A DNA stretch of 5,521 bases from an uncultured Butyricicoccus sp. (GTDB lineage: Bacteria; Bacillota; Clostridia; Oscillospirales; Butyricicoccaceae). The stretch lies in assembly GCA_947575935.1 (NCBI GenBank), contig CANPPM010000199.1, positions 1-5,521 on the forward strand, given 5' to 3'. The notes beneath the pieces were generated by a model. The model worked only from the letters and a program-made list of their open reading frames with translations, had not been told where the DNA came from and searched no databases. The translations under genes were made by a program, and so were the position numbers. This document shows, in pieces, positions 1-5,448 of this stretch (positions are counted from its first letter, which is position 1; every line of letters begins with the position of its first letter).

Positions 1-120
1 TGCCGCCTTTGACACGTCCAGGAACACACCGCGCAGGATGGTAATGTTGTAGGTAGCCATTCCGGTGGTCATGTCTTCCATCATGTTGTAAACCGTAACT
101 GTATGAGGGAACATTCTCAT
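1..120 (-). CDS. Phage head/tail-completion-region protein, N-terminal 40 residues
   Basis: The gene runs off the left edge; 40 codons are visible. It begins MRMFPHTVTVYNMMEDMTTG and continues with YNITILRGVFLDVSKAA. Short proteins starting M-F-P-H-T-[VI]-T-hydrophobic-Y-N and containing I-L-x-G-V-F-L-D are found after the connector gene in Firmicutes phages, but I do not know their exact role; head closure or tail joining is inferred from position. The ribosome binding site AAGGGGGGTGG lies about seven bases before the ATG at 120. A second in-frame ATG at 114 is also possible. Confidence 0.72.
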   Translation of the reverse strand, partial: MRMFPHTVTVYNMMEDMTTGMATYNITILRGVFLDVSKAA

Positions 121-194
121 AGAGATCCACCCCCCTTTTTACTTCATTGGCAGCCTTCCTGCACTCTGGGCATTTGCATTGGTAAAAGGTTTCG

Positions 195-300
195 TTATAT
201 TGCCTGCGTGATTTCGTCGTAGAAACCGTCTGACCCATTCACGCATTGGTCGTTATGCGTGTGTGATGGTGTACTCAGTCCCCAAAACGTTGATTTTCAT
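195..300 (-). pseudogene. Frameshifted and truncated small phage/ICE gene (MKINVLGTEY family)
   Basis: An ATG overlapping the connector stop (ATGA) opens a reading frame MKINVLGTEYTITHA that ends at TAA after 15 codons. Skipping one base (T at 255) continues as NDQCVNGSDGFYDEITQAI and then stops again (197-195). The two pieces together resemble the start of a small protein common in clostridial phages and integrative elements, which begins M-K-I-N-hydrophobic-L-G-T-x-Y and continues with D-G-[FY]-x-D-x-[IT]-T. In complete members an H-E-x-x-H motif, typical of zinc metalloproteases, follows; it is absent here. I read this as a decayed 5' remnant of an accessory gene inside the head operon. 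The family link is from memory and needs a search. A sequencing error could explain the first break but not the second. Confidence 0.65.
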
Positions 301-725
301 CGTCGACAGAATCCCCCTCCGCGATACAGAAGCCCAGTCTGCATCAAATACTCCCGCGCGATGCTCATCCGTTCCGACTTCATCGAAGCAGCGGCTTCCA
401 CGGCTGCCTGTGCGCTGGAACCGCCAGCCCGGTAGGAGCGTGACCATCCGCCGACCGATTCACTCTGCACCTCTGCGCCCTCGACCGTTTCAGCGGACAA
501 GCTCTTTTGTGAAAGCTCCTGCGCGGTTTCTATCTGCTGTTCCAATTCCGCCAATGCACAGCAGCACATTTTTACTGCGTCCATATCAGCATTTTTTTGA
601 GCTTTGTTCACCGTGATATGATCTATGTACTGGCTAGCCCGCAGGGCAAGTCGCTGGAAATCATCTTCTTGGATCAGCCGCCCCATATAGTTCATCACAT
701 AATACTCATAGTTTGCATAAATCAC
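297..725 (-). CDS. Head-tail connector / head completion protein
   Basis: This 142-residue protein is expected to form a ring under the portal after packaging and start the interface for the tail. Typical features of the Firmicutes connector family (gp6/gp15-like) are the N-terminal MIYANYEYYVMNYMGRLI, the DDFQRLALRASQYIDHIT segment (21-38) and the C-terminal AREYLMQTGLLYRGG (123-137), where Y-L-x-x-T-G-L-L-Y-R-G is characteristic. In between is a helical part with three successive cysteines (54-56) and a Gly/Ser/Ala-rich linker (about 92-113). The start is GTG at 725; the ATG at 718 is in another frame. The gene follows the capsid gene after 100 bases and overlaps the next ATG (ATGA at 300-297). 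Function is inferred from position and family pattern. Confidence 0.82.
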   Translation of the reverse strand: MIYANYEYYVMNYMGRLIQEDDFQRLALRASQYIDHITVNKAQKNADMDAVKMCCCALAELEQQIETAQELSQKSLSAETVEGAEVQSESVGGWSRSYRAGGSSAQAAVEAAASMKSERMSIAREYLMQTGLLYRGGGFCRR

Positions 726-726
726 G

Positions 727-749
727 CGCCCGCCTTCTTCCTGCGGGCG
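727..749 (-). promoter_or_regulatory. Hairpin presenting the connector ribosome binding site in its loop
   Basis: In minus-strand RNA CGCCCGC (749-743) and GCGGGCG (733-727) form a 7-bp all-GC stem around the loop AGGAAGAAG. The loop contains the only plausible Shine-Dalgarno sequence for the connector's GTG at 725. The downstream arm lies between that site and the start codon. A ribosome finishing the upstream -1 frame at the overlapping TGA would open this hairpin, so the connector may depend on such readthrough. Confidence 0.5.
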
Positions 750-766
750 GTTTTCGCCTTAGTAGT

Positions 767-824
767 CGAGCTGCCCGCCCCAACATCATGTAATGATGTC
801 AGGGAAGGCTCACCAGACAGCCCG
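767..824 (-). other. Stem-loop downstream of the capsid stop codon
   Basis: In minus-strand RNA the inner stem pairs CCCTGACATCAT (804-793) with ATGATGTTGGGG (789-778) over 12 bp around a 3-base loop, with two G-U pairs. An outer stem pairs CGGGCTG (824-818) with CAGCTCG (773-767) over 7 bp with one G-U pair, leaving a 13/4-base internal loop. No T tract follows on either strand, so it is not an intrinsic terminator. Its start, four bases after the capsid TAA, suits a frameshift stimulator; it could also protect or process the capsid mRNA. Confidence 0.6.
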
Positions 825-825
825 T

Positions 826-1776
826 TTATTCCCCCGCTCCTGCGGGCTTGTACACTGCGAACGGGGCACGCTTGGATCCGTCTGGCTGGTATGCGTTGAT
901 CGGATTCGGGATTTCCCAGCCAAGACGCATAACGGCGCGGAGTGCTACCATGTCATTCTGCATCAGGTTGTACATGATCGCCTTGCTCTCCGGGTCCTGC
1001 ACAACGCCCTGATCGAATACCTTAAACGTGATATCCTGCCGGATAGCATAAACCAGCTGCGAGAAATCGCCAACAATCATAAGCGCTTTGCTGGTGTCAA
1101 ATGCACCATTCATCGGGAAGTCCATCGGGAAGCCGTCAAGCGCATAACGCGTTGCACTCTGCATATCGCTCTTGAAAATCGGCTGTCCGTTTGCATCCAC
1201 AAGGCCACGCAGCTTTGACTTCATCCGGACTGCCGCCATAGCGCCGGACGCAAGGAAACCGGCTTCCTCGACCTTTGCAATCACGCCATCCTCGCCCATG
1301 ATGTCGTTAAAGATATTATCCGTTGCGGTCACAATATTCCCGGTGTCTTCCGCAGTCTCATAAAGTGACTTTCTCCAAGTCGCAGGCTTAGGCGCTCCAA
1401 ACAAAATCGCGCTGTCGATCTTTTGGCCGAACGCCTGATTGAGAAGTGGACGGGTTTCCGCCCAAATATCGTAACTCGAATCGTCAAGTGCAGCTTCCGG
1501 GATCGGGACAATTACGGCAAGCTCCTCTGCAATAATTTTTTTCTTGTCCCACGCAACGCTCGTAGTGCTCTTAAATCCGGTATCACCATCGACCCAATAT
1601 GCAACCGGCAGCGCGTCCAGAACGTTAATGGAATGTGTTTTGCTCGTCATGTTAGGAAGCCTGCGCCCCATCCGCAATACTGCCGACTGCTCAACCGCTC
1701 CCTGGATAATGCCTTGCGCCACAGTCTCTGGGATCAGACCGGACAGGTTGTCACGGGAAATCATATTTACTGCCAT
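826..1776 (-). CDS. Major capsid protein, HK97 fold
   Basis: This 316-residue protein builds the icosahedral shell. The family pattern is clear. The N-terminal arm (ISRDNLSGLIPETVAQGI, 6-23) is followed by the extended loop region with VLDALPVAYWVDGDTGFKST (52-71) and AWDKKKIIAEELAVIVPIPE (75-94). The P-domain helix contains QKIDSAILFG (118-127). GDFSQLVYAIRQDITFKV (236-253) and QNDMVALRAVMRLGWEI (273-289) are the usual C-terminal A-domain strands. There is no roughly 100-residue N-terminal delta domain, in line with a separate scaffold gene next door. The ATG at 1776 follows the scaffold stop by 10 bases, with AAGTGAGTGAGA as ribosome binding site. The last codons are GCG GGG GAA TAA, which contain a possible slippery run and lead into an open -1 frame described separately. 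Confidence 0.93.
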   Translation of the reverse strand: MAVNMISRDNLSGLIPETVAQGIIQGAVEQSAVLRMGRRLPNMTSKTHSINVLDALPVAYWVDGDTGFKSTTSVAWDKKKIIAEELAVIVPIPEAALDDSSYDIWAETRPLLNQAFGQKIDSAILFGAPKPATWRKSLYETAEDTGNIVTATDNIFNDIMGEDGVIAKVEEAGFLASGAMAAVRMKSKLRGLVDANGQPIFKSDMQSATRYALDGFPMDFPMNGAFDTSKALMIVGDFSQLVYAIRQDITFKVFDQGVVQDPESKAIMYNLMQNDMVALRAVMRLGWEIPNPINAYQPDGSKRAPFAVYKPAGAGE

Positions 1777-1786
1777 ATTTTCTCAC

Positions 1787-2305
1787 TCACTTTCTTGTGT
1801 TTCTGATTAAATTATTCATCATTTCATTTTCCGATTTCGCAGGCTGCCCGCCACCAAGCGGTGCGCCGAAATCGACCTGTACAGTACCTGCGGGCGGATG
1901 CGCCTTCAGATACTGCTCCGCTGCTTTTTCAAAGCCGGTGGTATCGGTTGCCAGCTTCCCAATCTTGAACGCGTAATAGTCTACATCATCAGCGTTTACG
2001 CCCTTGCCAAGCAGGAATTTTTCACGCTCATACTGTTCAACTTTGGCCATCGCCGCAGACAGTGCGGTTTTGCTTTCGTCACGCTCTTTGACCATCGCGT
2101 CCCATTTGTCTTTTTCCGTCTGCTGACCGGCTTTCCATTCCTGAAAGGCTGTAATTTCTTCCTCGCTTGGCATACCCTTCAGTGCTTTGGAAATACGTTT
2201 GCCGACAATCGCTTCAAGCTCCGCCTTGGTGAATGTCTTCTCTGAGGGCTTCTCCGGTTCCGTGGCCGGTGTGATGGTTGTGGTCGATTCCGTATTTTCG
2301 TTCAT
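1787..2305 (-). CDS. Capsid scaffolding protein
   Basis: This 172-residue acidic, helical protein directly precedes the major capsid gene, the usual place for the scaffold that guides procapsid assembly and then leaves. Residues 1-22 are a low-complexity Thr/Glu/Pro stretch. FTKAELEAIVGKRISKAL (25-42) and a long charged helix to about residue 100 (EEITAFQEWKAG, MVKERDESKTAL, KVEQYEREKFLLGKG) look like a coiled coil. The middle (DVDYYAFKIGKL) and the C-terminal ENEMMNNLIRNTRK resemble Firmicutes phage scaffolds; the basic end is the part that typically contacts the capsid protein. The ribosome binding site CGGAGG lies six bases before the ATG. There is no protease domain, so the scaffold is probably released intact or cut by something encoded elsewhere. 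The family (DUF4355/GP20-like) is suggested by pattern only. Confidence 0.85.
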   Translation of the reverse strand: MNENTESTTTITPATEPEKPSEKTFTKAELEAIVGKRISKALKGMPSEEEITAFQEWKAGQQTEKDKWDAMVKERDESKTALSAAMAKVEQYEREKFLLGKGVNADDVDYYAFKIGKLATDTTGFEKAAEQYLKAHPPAGTVQVDFGAPLGGGQPAKSENEMMNNLIRNTRK

Positions 2306-2356
2306 TTTTTCCTCCGTTTTCTGGCCGTCGCCACTGGTTTTATGACTCGTGGCTGT

Positions 2357-2365
2357 ATTGTATCA
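2357..2365 (-). promoter_or_regulatory. Possible extended -10 promoter ahead of scaffold and capsid genes
   Basis: TGATACAAT contains the TGn extension and a -10 hexamer TACAAT (five of six bases of TATAAT). It lies 24 bases downstream of the terminator T tract and about 50 bases upstream of the scaffold ATG. No good -35 box stands at 16-18 bases, so it would have to act as an extended -10 promoter. A second, weaker option (TTGATA, 16 bases, CATAAA) overlaps it. The terminator-then-promoter order would give scaffold and capsid their own transcription. The call is based on short motifs and is uncertain. Confidence 0.35.
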
Positions 2366-2388
2366 AAACCTCCTGCGCGGGTCTTATC

Positions 2389-2438
2389 AAAAGAAAAAGC
2401 GTGGCCACTCACTCCATTTCTGGAATGAATAACCACGC
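2389..2438 (-). terminator. Intrinsic terminator (or RNase III-type hairpin) inside the head operon
   Basis: In the minus-strand transcript the 18-base arm at 2438-2421 (starting GCGTGGTTATTC) pairs along its whole length with the arm at 2416-2399 (ending GTGGCCACGC). The loop is GAAA, a GNRA tetraloop. The tract TTTTTCTTTT (2398-2389) follows directly. Fourteen pairs are Watson-Crick and four are G-U. On the plus strand those four would be A-C mismatches and no T tract follows, so the element belongs to minus-strand RNA. It separates terminase/portal/minor-capsid/cysteine-rich genes from scaffold/capsid/connector. It fits a Rho-independent terminator. A long duplex could also be an RNase III processing site or an mRNA-stabilising structure. 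Confidence 0.8.
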
Positions 2439-2448
2439 TCGGTTGTTA

Positions 2449-2468
2449 CGCTGAAACGCTTATCAGCG
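2449..2468. repeat. Short inverted repeat upstream of the terminator-like hairpin
   Basis: CGCTGA and TCAGCG form a perfect 6-bp stem around an 8-base loop. In the minus-strand RNA the loop reads UAAGCGUU. It lies between the end of the cysteine-rich gene and the terminator hairpin. Six loop bases (AAGCGU) are complementary to ACGCUU at the base of the terminator, so the two elements could compete. It may equally be a minor structure with no role. Confidence 0.35.
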
Positions 2469-2470
2469 CC

Positions 2471-2485
2471 AATTAATATTTAATT
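2471..2485. repeat. AT-only inverted repeat in the intergenic spacer
   Basis: AATTAA-TAT-TTAATT is a perfect 6-bp inverted repeat in a short AT-rich patch (about 2471-2500) just after the stop of the cysteine-rich gene. Its composition contrasts with the GC-richer genes on both sides. AT-rich palindromes can be protein-binding sites, but sequences this simple also arise by chance. Confidence 0.25.
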
Positions 2486-2491
2486 ACATGT

Positions 2492-2725
2492 TTAATTATT
2501 TCTAATATGTGCTTGCACATATCCAAAACACACGCATTTTACCATTTTCCCTCCTTTTGCGGCAGATAGACACCTGTTCCATGCTTTGCAATCCATACAG
2601 TCAGATGTTCGTACTTCTTCCCGCCGTACCCTCACCACCTTAACCCCGTTCTTGACTGGTATCAACTCCACGCGTTCCCCTTTTGAAATGATGGATTCAA
2701 CGGCTTTGACAGTCTTTTCATCCAT
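2492..2725 (-). CDS. Small cysteine-rich phage protein of unknown function
   Basis: This 77-residue protein has a good ribosome binding site (GAGGAGGCGAGG, with nine bases to the ATG), so it is very likely expressed. It has two parts. Residues 1-38 combine a short helix (KTVKAVESIISKGE) with an alternating hydrophobic/charged stretch (RVELIPVKNGVKVVRVRREE) that looks like a beta hairpin. Residues 43-66 hold five cysteines spaced C-x2-C-x5-C-x11-C-x-C, which could bind zinc or an iron-sulfur cluster. The C-terminus is short and polar. It sits between the minor capsid and scaffold genes, where related phages often carry small uncharacterised genes, and nothing ties it to the virion. A DNA/RNA-binding or regulatory role is only a guess from the cysteine cluster. 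The gene is followed at once by AT-rich DNA and a terminator-like hairpin. Confidence 0.75.
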   Translation of the reverse strand: MDEKTVKAVESIISKGERVELIPVKNGVKVVRVRREEVRTSDCMDCKAWNRCLSAAKGGKMVKCVCFGYVQAHIRNN

Positions 2726-2775
2726 TAAACAGAACCTCGCCTCCTCTAAATTTTACATCCGCCGACAGGCGAAAA

Positions 2776-4020
2776 TCATTTCTGTTTTCGCCTTGCCCTT
2801 GCCGCTTCGCTGCGGCCAAAGCCTTGTATCCGTGCCCGCTCTGGCTGAACACGCAATCCTGCGGCCTTGCTGAACGCCTTATATTCCTCGCTTAAACGGT
2901 TCAGGCGTGTCGCTGTTGCCTCATAGTATTTCACATCACTGGAAGCCTTTTCGCCAATCAACCGGCGTTTCAGCTCTCGCATTTTGGTTTCTATCTGACG
3001 CTGCTTTTGCGTTGCTGCATAGGCATCGTACTCGCGGCCCTGATACATAAATGGCGGTGGGTCAATATTTTGTAGCTCTTCTGCGGTATGCGAAGGCTCG
3101 TTTACGCCTGGAACTACAGCAAAAAAACCATGCCTGCAATTCCAACCGCAGAGGCCGGAACCATAGCCGTACCCCGTTTTTTGTATGAAATCCGGGTATC
3201 TGCCGAGTGGATCACGCTCCCCATTTTTTGACCAGTAAAACCATTTCCCCTGCCATTCTGTATGGGCTTCCCAACCATTAGACCCCTGTACGTTACGAGC
3301 GCCGCCATGTGCTGTCGTTTCGACGTATCGGGTTTCAAGAAGCTCCATAGCCTGCTCGGTATATCGTCCAGATATCTGCGTGATTCCGGTCATCACCGCC
3401 CGCCGTGCTGCAACGTCGACTCTATTGTGCCAGTCAGACGCATAATCTACCATCTGCACGCCGCTCTGTGTCAGCTCTTGCACTGCATCACGAATGGCTG
3501 CATTATAATCAAACGCCCCAGAGGAAACTTTTAAAAGCGCCTTGTCAAGAACGCGCTGATAGGCTTTTGCTATCCCATAGAATTTCATTTGCTTCCCTTC
3601 ACGGATCGCAAACCCCATGCTCTGTGTCAGATTTTGGAACCGGTCTTGCGTCTGCCGCCGGATCACATCGGTCTGCTGGGTCAACATTTGCTCCCAATCC
3701 GATTGCGGCGCTGTAATAACAGACCGTTCAATAACCTCTTGATAATATGCAGCATTTCGTTCAACTGCGTCATCAAACATTCGGTCAATTTCGTCCCGAC
3801 TGGCATCGATCAGCTGCCGTAGACGTTTTTCTATGTATGGGAGGGACTGTCCCTGTTGCTGTAATACCCGTATCTGATTTAACGCGCTTTCCGTTACTGT
3901 CCCCGAAAGCCTAAGCCGCCGGCATAAATCGTTCAAAACATCGGCTTCAAAATCTTCGTAAATGGAAACTAAACGGTTCGGCGCGTTTTTCAGGTATTCC
4001 GGCGTAATCGGATATCTCAT
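2776..4020 (-). CDS. Minor capsid protein, MuF-like (phage minor capsid protein 2 family)
   Basis: This 414-residue protein is packaged in small copy number near the portal and is probably ejected or helps head assembly, like SPP1 gp7 and Mu gpF. Residues 1-230 are mostly helical and charged. The conserved core follows: TTAHGGARN (235-243), HTEWQGK (253-259) and GYGYGSGLCGWNCRHGFF (283-300). The TGYG..GL.G.NCRH signature is diagnostic of the minor capsid 2/MuF group. The region after it (YDAYAATQKQRQIETKMREL, 331-350) is the family's usual basic helical tail, and the extreme C-terminus is strongly basic (ARARRKQK). There is no extra C-terminal toxin or enzyme domain of the kind sometimes fused to MuF proteins. 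The start ATG overlaps the portal stop (ATGA). The Shine-Dalgarno match upstream is weak, which suggests translation coupled to the portal gene. Confidence 0.92.
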   Translation of the reverse strand: MRYPITPEYLKNAPNRLVSIYEDFEADVLNDLCRRLRLSGTVTESALNQIRVLQQQGQSLPYIEKRLRQLIDASRDEIDRMFDDAVERNAAYYQEVIERSVITAPQSDWEQMLTQQTDVIRRQTQDRFQNLTQSMGFAIREGKQMKFYGIAKAYQRVLDKALLKVSSGAFDYNAAIRDAVQELTQSGVQMVDYASDWHNRVDVAARRAVMTGITQISGRYTEQAMELLETRYVETTAHGGARNVQGSNGWEAHTEWQGKWFYWSKNGERDPLGRYPDFIQKTGYGYGSGLCGWNCRHGFFAVVPGVNEPSHTAEELQNIDPPPFMYQGREYDAYAATQKQRQIETKMRELKRRLIGEKASSDVKYYEATATRLNRLSEEYKAFSKAAGLRVQPERARIQGFGRSEAARARRKQK

Positions 4021-5429
4021 GGGCTGGCCAACTGCGTTTCCATATCAGGCATCATGGTTTTCGCCTCTTCTAATGAAACGCCGTACTTTTTCGAGAGATA
4101 GAATTCAGGTTTCAAAATACCAGCACTGACGTCGAGCCTCATCTCATTCAATTCGGACTCTCTATCCACAAAGATGCTATCGTCGAGCTCAACATTTATC
4201 TGCACGTCTTCATCAAGGCCTAATTTCAAAATGGAATTGCCGAGCCTTATTACAATTCTCGCAAGCTCCTGCATCGCACTTTTCAAGAGAAGCCCATGCT
4301 TGTGCACTGCCGATTGTAAATCCTGATTTTCGCTTACAACCTGGGTAGCCGTTGCAATACTTCCATTGTCAAATTTATAATAATTTCGCCCAAAACCGCA
4401 CTTGCTAGATAATGCGTTTAGCATATCCTGTAATCCTGCGTTGTGGTCGCCTGTCCGCAGGCTCATATCTATCGGCTGTATGATACCGCCGCCGTCCGAA
4501 TCCTCCTCCAGGTAGAAATAAGCGATTTCGTTTGGGTCAAAAACAAATTCGCCCTCCATATTTTTGGCCGCGCTCGGCTTAAACATCACGCGCTTTTTTC
4601 CCAAGATAAATTCGTTGATGTAACTGTCAAACGCAATATCAACGCCTTTCAGCTGCGATATTGCATTCGCAAACGCAGGAATCCCCATCGGTAGTGTAAT
4701 GTCGAAATTGTTTGCAATATTTAACCGGTCAATCACAAATTGACGTTCTGTCGATCCGGTTTTGACTATCGCCGGGATGTTTTCATAACCCGGTACGTCG
4801 GTAAGGTTTGCAGGGGTGAGATTTTCGTTTTCACTGCGATATATCTCATTCTCTATGATGTAATTTCCATCGTCACCGATTCTGTGGATCTGTAAATACA
4901 GGTAGTTTTTGCCTCTGACGGTTGCCGAGCTTGCAAATGCGCATTCATTTACAATCCGGTTTTCCCATGAAATCGGGAAAACATTCTGTGCAGTCACATA
5001 ATCAAATTTAATCCGTCCGCGACCTGTGTCTATAATCGTGCCATTTCCGCTATCCACAGTCACATCAGCAGCACGAACAACATAAGCCACCGTGCCAAGT
5101 GCCGCTTTCATTTCCTGCATCTCATTCGCTTTGATCTGAAAATTATTCTCCGAGCAAACGGAATCAAAAAACTCTTGTTCTTTTTTCCCCGAAATGGTTA
5201 TTTTTACCTTTTCATTTAGCAGAAGATTTGCCCAGTCCTCCGCTATTTTTTTACCCATCCCCATAGAGTACCGCGCACAATTCACATACTGCACGCCGTT
5301 AAATGCCCTGTATCTATGGAAATCTCGCACTTCTCCATCATACCAAGATTTCCACAGGGTTACTCTGTCATAAAATTCCTCCGGGACGGTTTCAGCCCCT
5401 TTCGTTTTGAGTATTTCAATTATTGTCAT
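4017..5429 (-). CDS. Phage portal protein, SPP1 Gp6-like
   Basis: This 470-residue protein is expected to form the dodecameric ring at one capsid vertex through which DNA enters and leaves and to which terminase and connector dock. The N-terminus has the W-x-x-WY segment (residues 26-30) and KKIAEDWANLLLNEKV (60-75), both typical of SPP1-like portals. A central P-x-F-x-N-A-hydrophobic stretch (251-283) and TATQVVSENQDL (360-371) belong to the family core. The acidic DDSIFVDRESE segment (416-426) followed by AGILKPEFYLSKKYG (436-450) is the usual C-terminal part. Length is normal for the family. I chose the ATG at 5429 because AGGAAGTGAG lies 9 bases upstream; the in-frame codons further upstream (to 5504) overlap the terminase gene in another frame. 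The stop overlaps the next ATG (ATGA), so the minor capsid gene is probably translationally coupled. Family assignment is by pattern recognition, not a search. Confidence 0.93.
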   Translation of the reverse strand: MTIIEILKTKGAETVPEEFYDRVTLWKSWYDGEVRDFHRYRAFNGVQYVNCARYSMGMGKKIAEDWANLLLNEKVKITISGKKEQEFFDSVCSENNFQIKANEMQEMKAALGTVAYVVRAADVTVDSGNGTIIDTGRGRIKFDYVTAQNVFPISWENRIVNECAFASSATVRGKNYLYLQIHRIGDDGNYIIENEIYRSENENLTPANLTDVPGYENIPAIVKTGSTERQFVIDRLNIANNFDITLPMGIPAFANAISQLKGVDIAFDSYINEFILGKKRVMFKPSAAKNMEGEFVFDPNEIAYFYLEEDSDGGGIIQPIDMSLRTGDHNAGLQDMLNALSSKCGFGRNYYKFDNGSIATATQVVSENQDLQSAVHKHGLLLKSAMQELARIVIRLGNSILKLGLDEDVQINVELDDSIFVDRESELNEMRLDVSAGILKPEFYLSKKYGVSLEEAKTMMPDMETQLASP

Positions 5430-5438
5430 TTTTTTCGA

Positions 5439-5448
5439 CTCACTTCCT
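5439..5448 (-). promoter_or_regulatory. Portal ribosome binding site inside terL
   Basis: AGGAAGTGAG matches the anti-Shine-Dalgarno consensus AGGAGGTGA with one mismatch and ends 9 bases before the ATG at 5429. It includes the terminase TGA stop (5440-5442). It decides the portal start against the longer in-frame option at 5504, which has no comparable site and would overlap terL by more than 60 bases. Confidence 0.75.

Larger units (their letters stand above)
722..829 (-). other. Open -1 frame after the capsid gene: candidate frameshift extension of the capsid protein
   Basis: From the third base of the last capsid codon (829) the -1 frame is open for 35 codons to a TGA at 724-722. It begins INGLSGEPSLTSLHDVG and ends TTKAKTARRKKAGA. 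The frame is open upstream to about 955 and contains no ATG, GTG or TTG, so normal initiation is excluded. At 835-829 the capsid gene reads G GGG GAA just before TAA; a -1 slip keeps full pairing for GGG and one G-U in GAA/GGA. A two-part stem-loop starts four bases after the stop. The TGA overlaps the connector's GTG (GTGA). The product would be a 351-residue capsid variant, comparable in concept to T7 gp10B. Against it: GGGGGAA is not a classical strong slippery site, and part of the basic tail simply reflects the connector's purine-rich ribosome binding site. It could also be the remains of a small deleted gene. Confidence 0.35.

Noticed and set aside
253..447. 64-codon minus-strand frame starting at 447
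   Set aside because: Its first 49 codons are an out-of-frame shadow of the connector gene; only the last 15 codons, from the ATG at 300, belong to a recognisable gene.
727..754. GC-rich hairpin followed by GTTTTC on the plus strand as an intrinsic terminator
   Set aside because: Only four Ts follow and no plus-strand gene exists here; the same pairing is better explained as structure around the connector start on the minus strand.
708..792. Minus-strand small frame starting with two ATGs (791-786) and encoding an Arg-rich peptide
   Set aside because: The start lies inside the 12-bp hairpin with no ribosome binding site, and it runs out of frame into the connector; the composition is that of a GC-rich shadow.
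263..1218. Plus-strand open frames over the connector and capsid genes
   Set aside because: They lie antisense to well-supported genes, lack ribosome binding sites and have no recognisable protein features.
1423..2245. Plus-strand open frames over capsid and scaffold genes
   Set aside because: They are antisense shadows; Cys/Phe/Arg-rich composition and no family resemblance.
2302..2445. Open minus-strand frame without ATG ending in a basic tail that overlaps the scaffold start by ATGA
   Set aside because: It runs through the terminator hairpin, has only doubtful GTG starts, and its basic end (ARKRRKK) is what a purine-rich ribosome binding site encodes in that frame.
3114..3822. Small open frames on both strands inside the minor capsid gene
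   Set aside because: They overlap the conserved MuF-like core in other frames, with no start signals.
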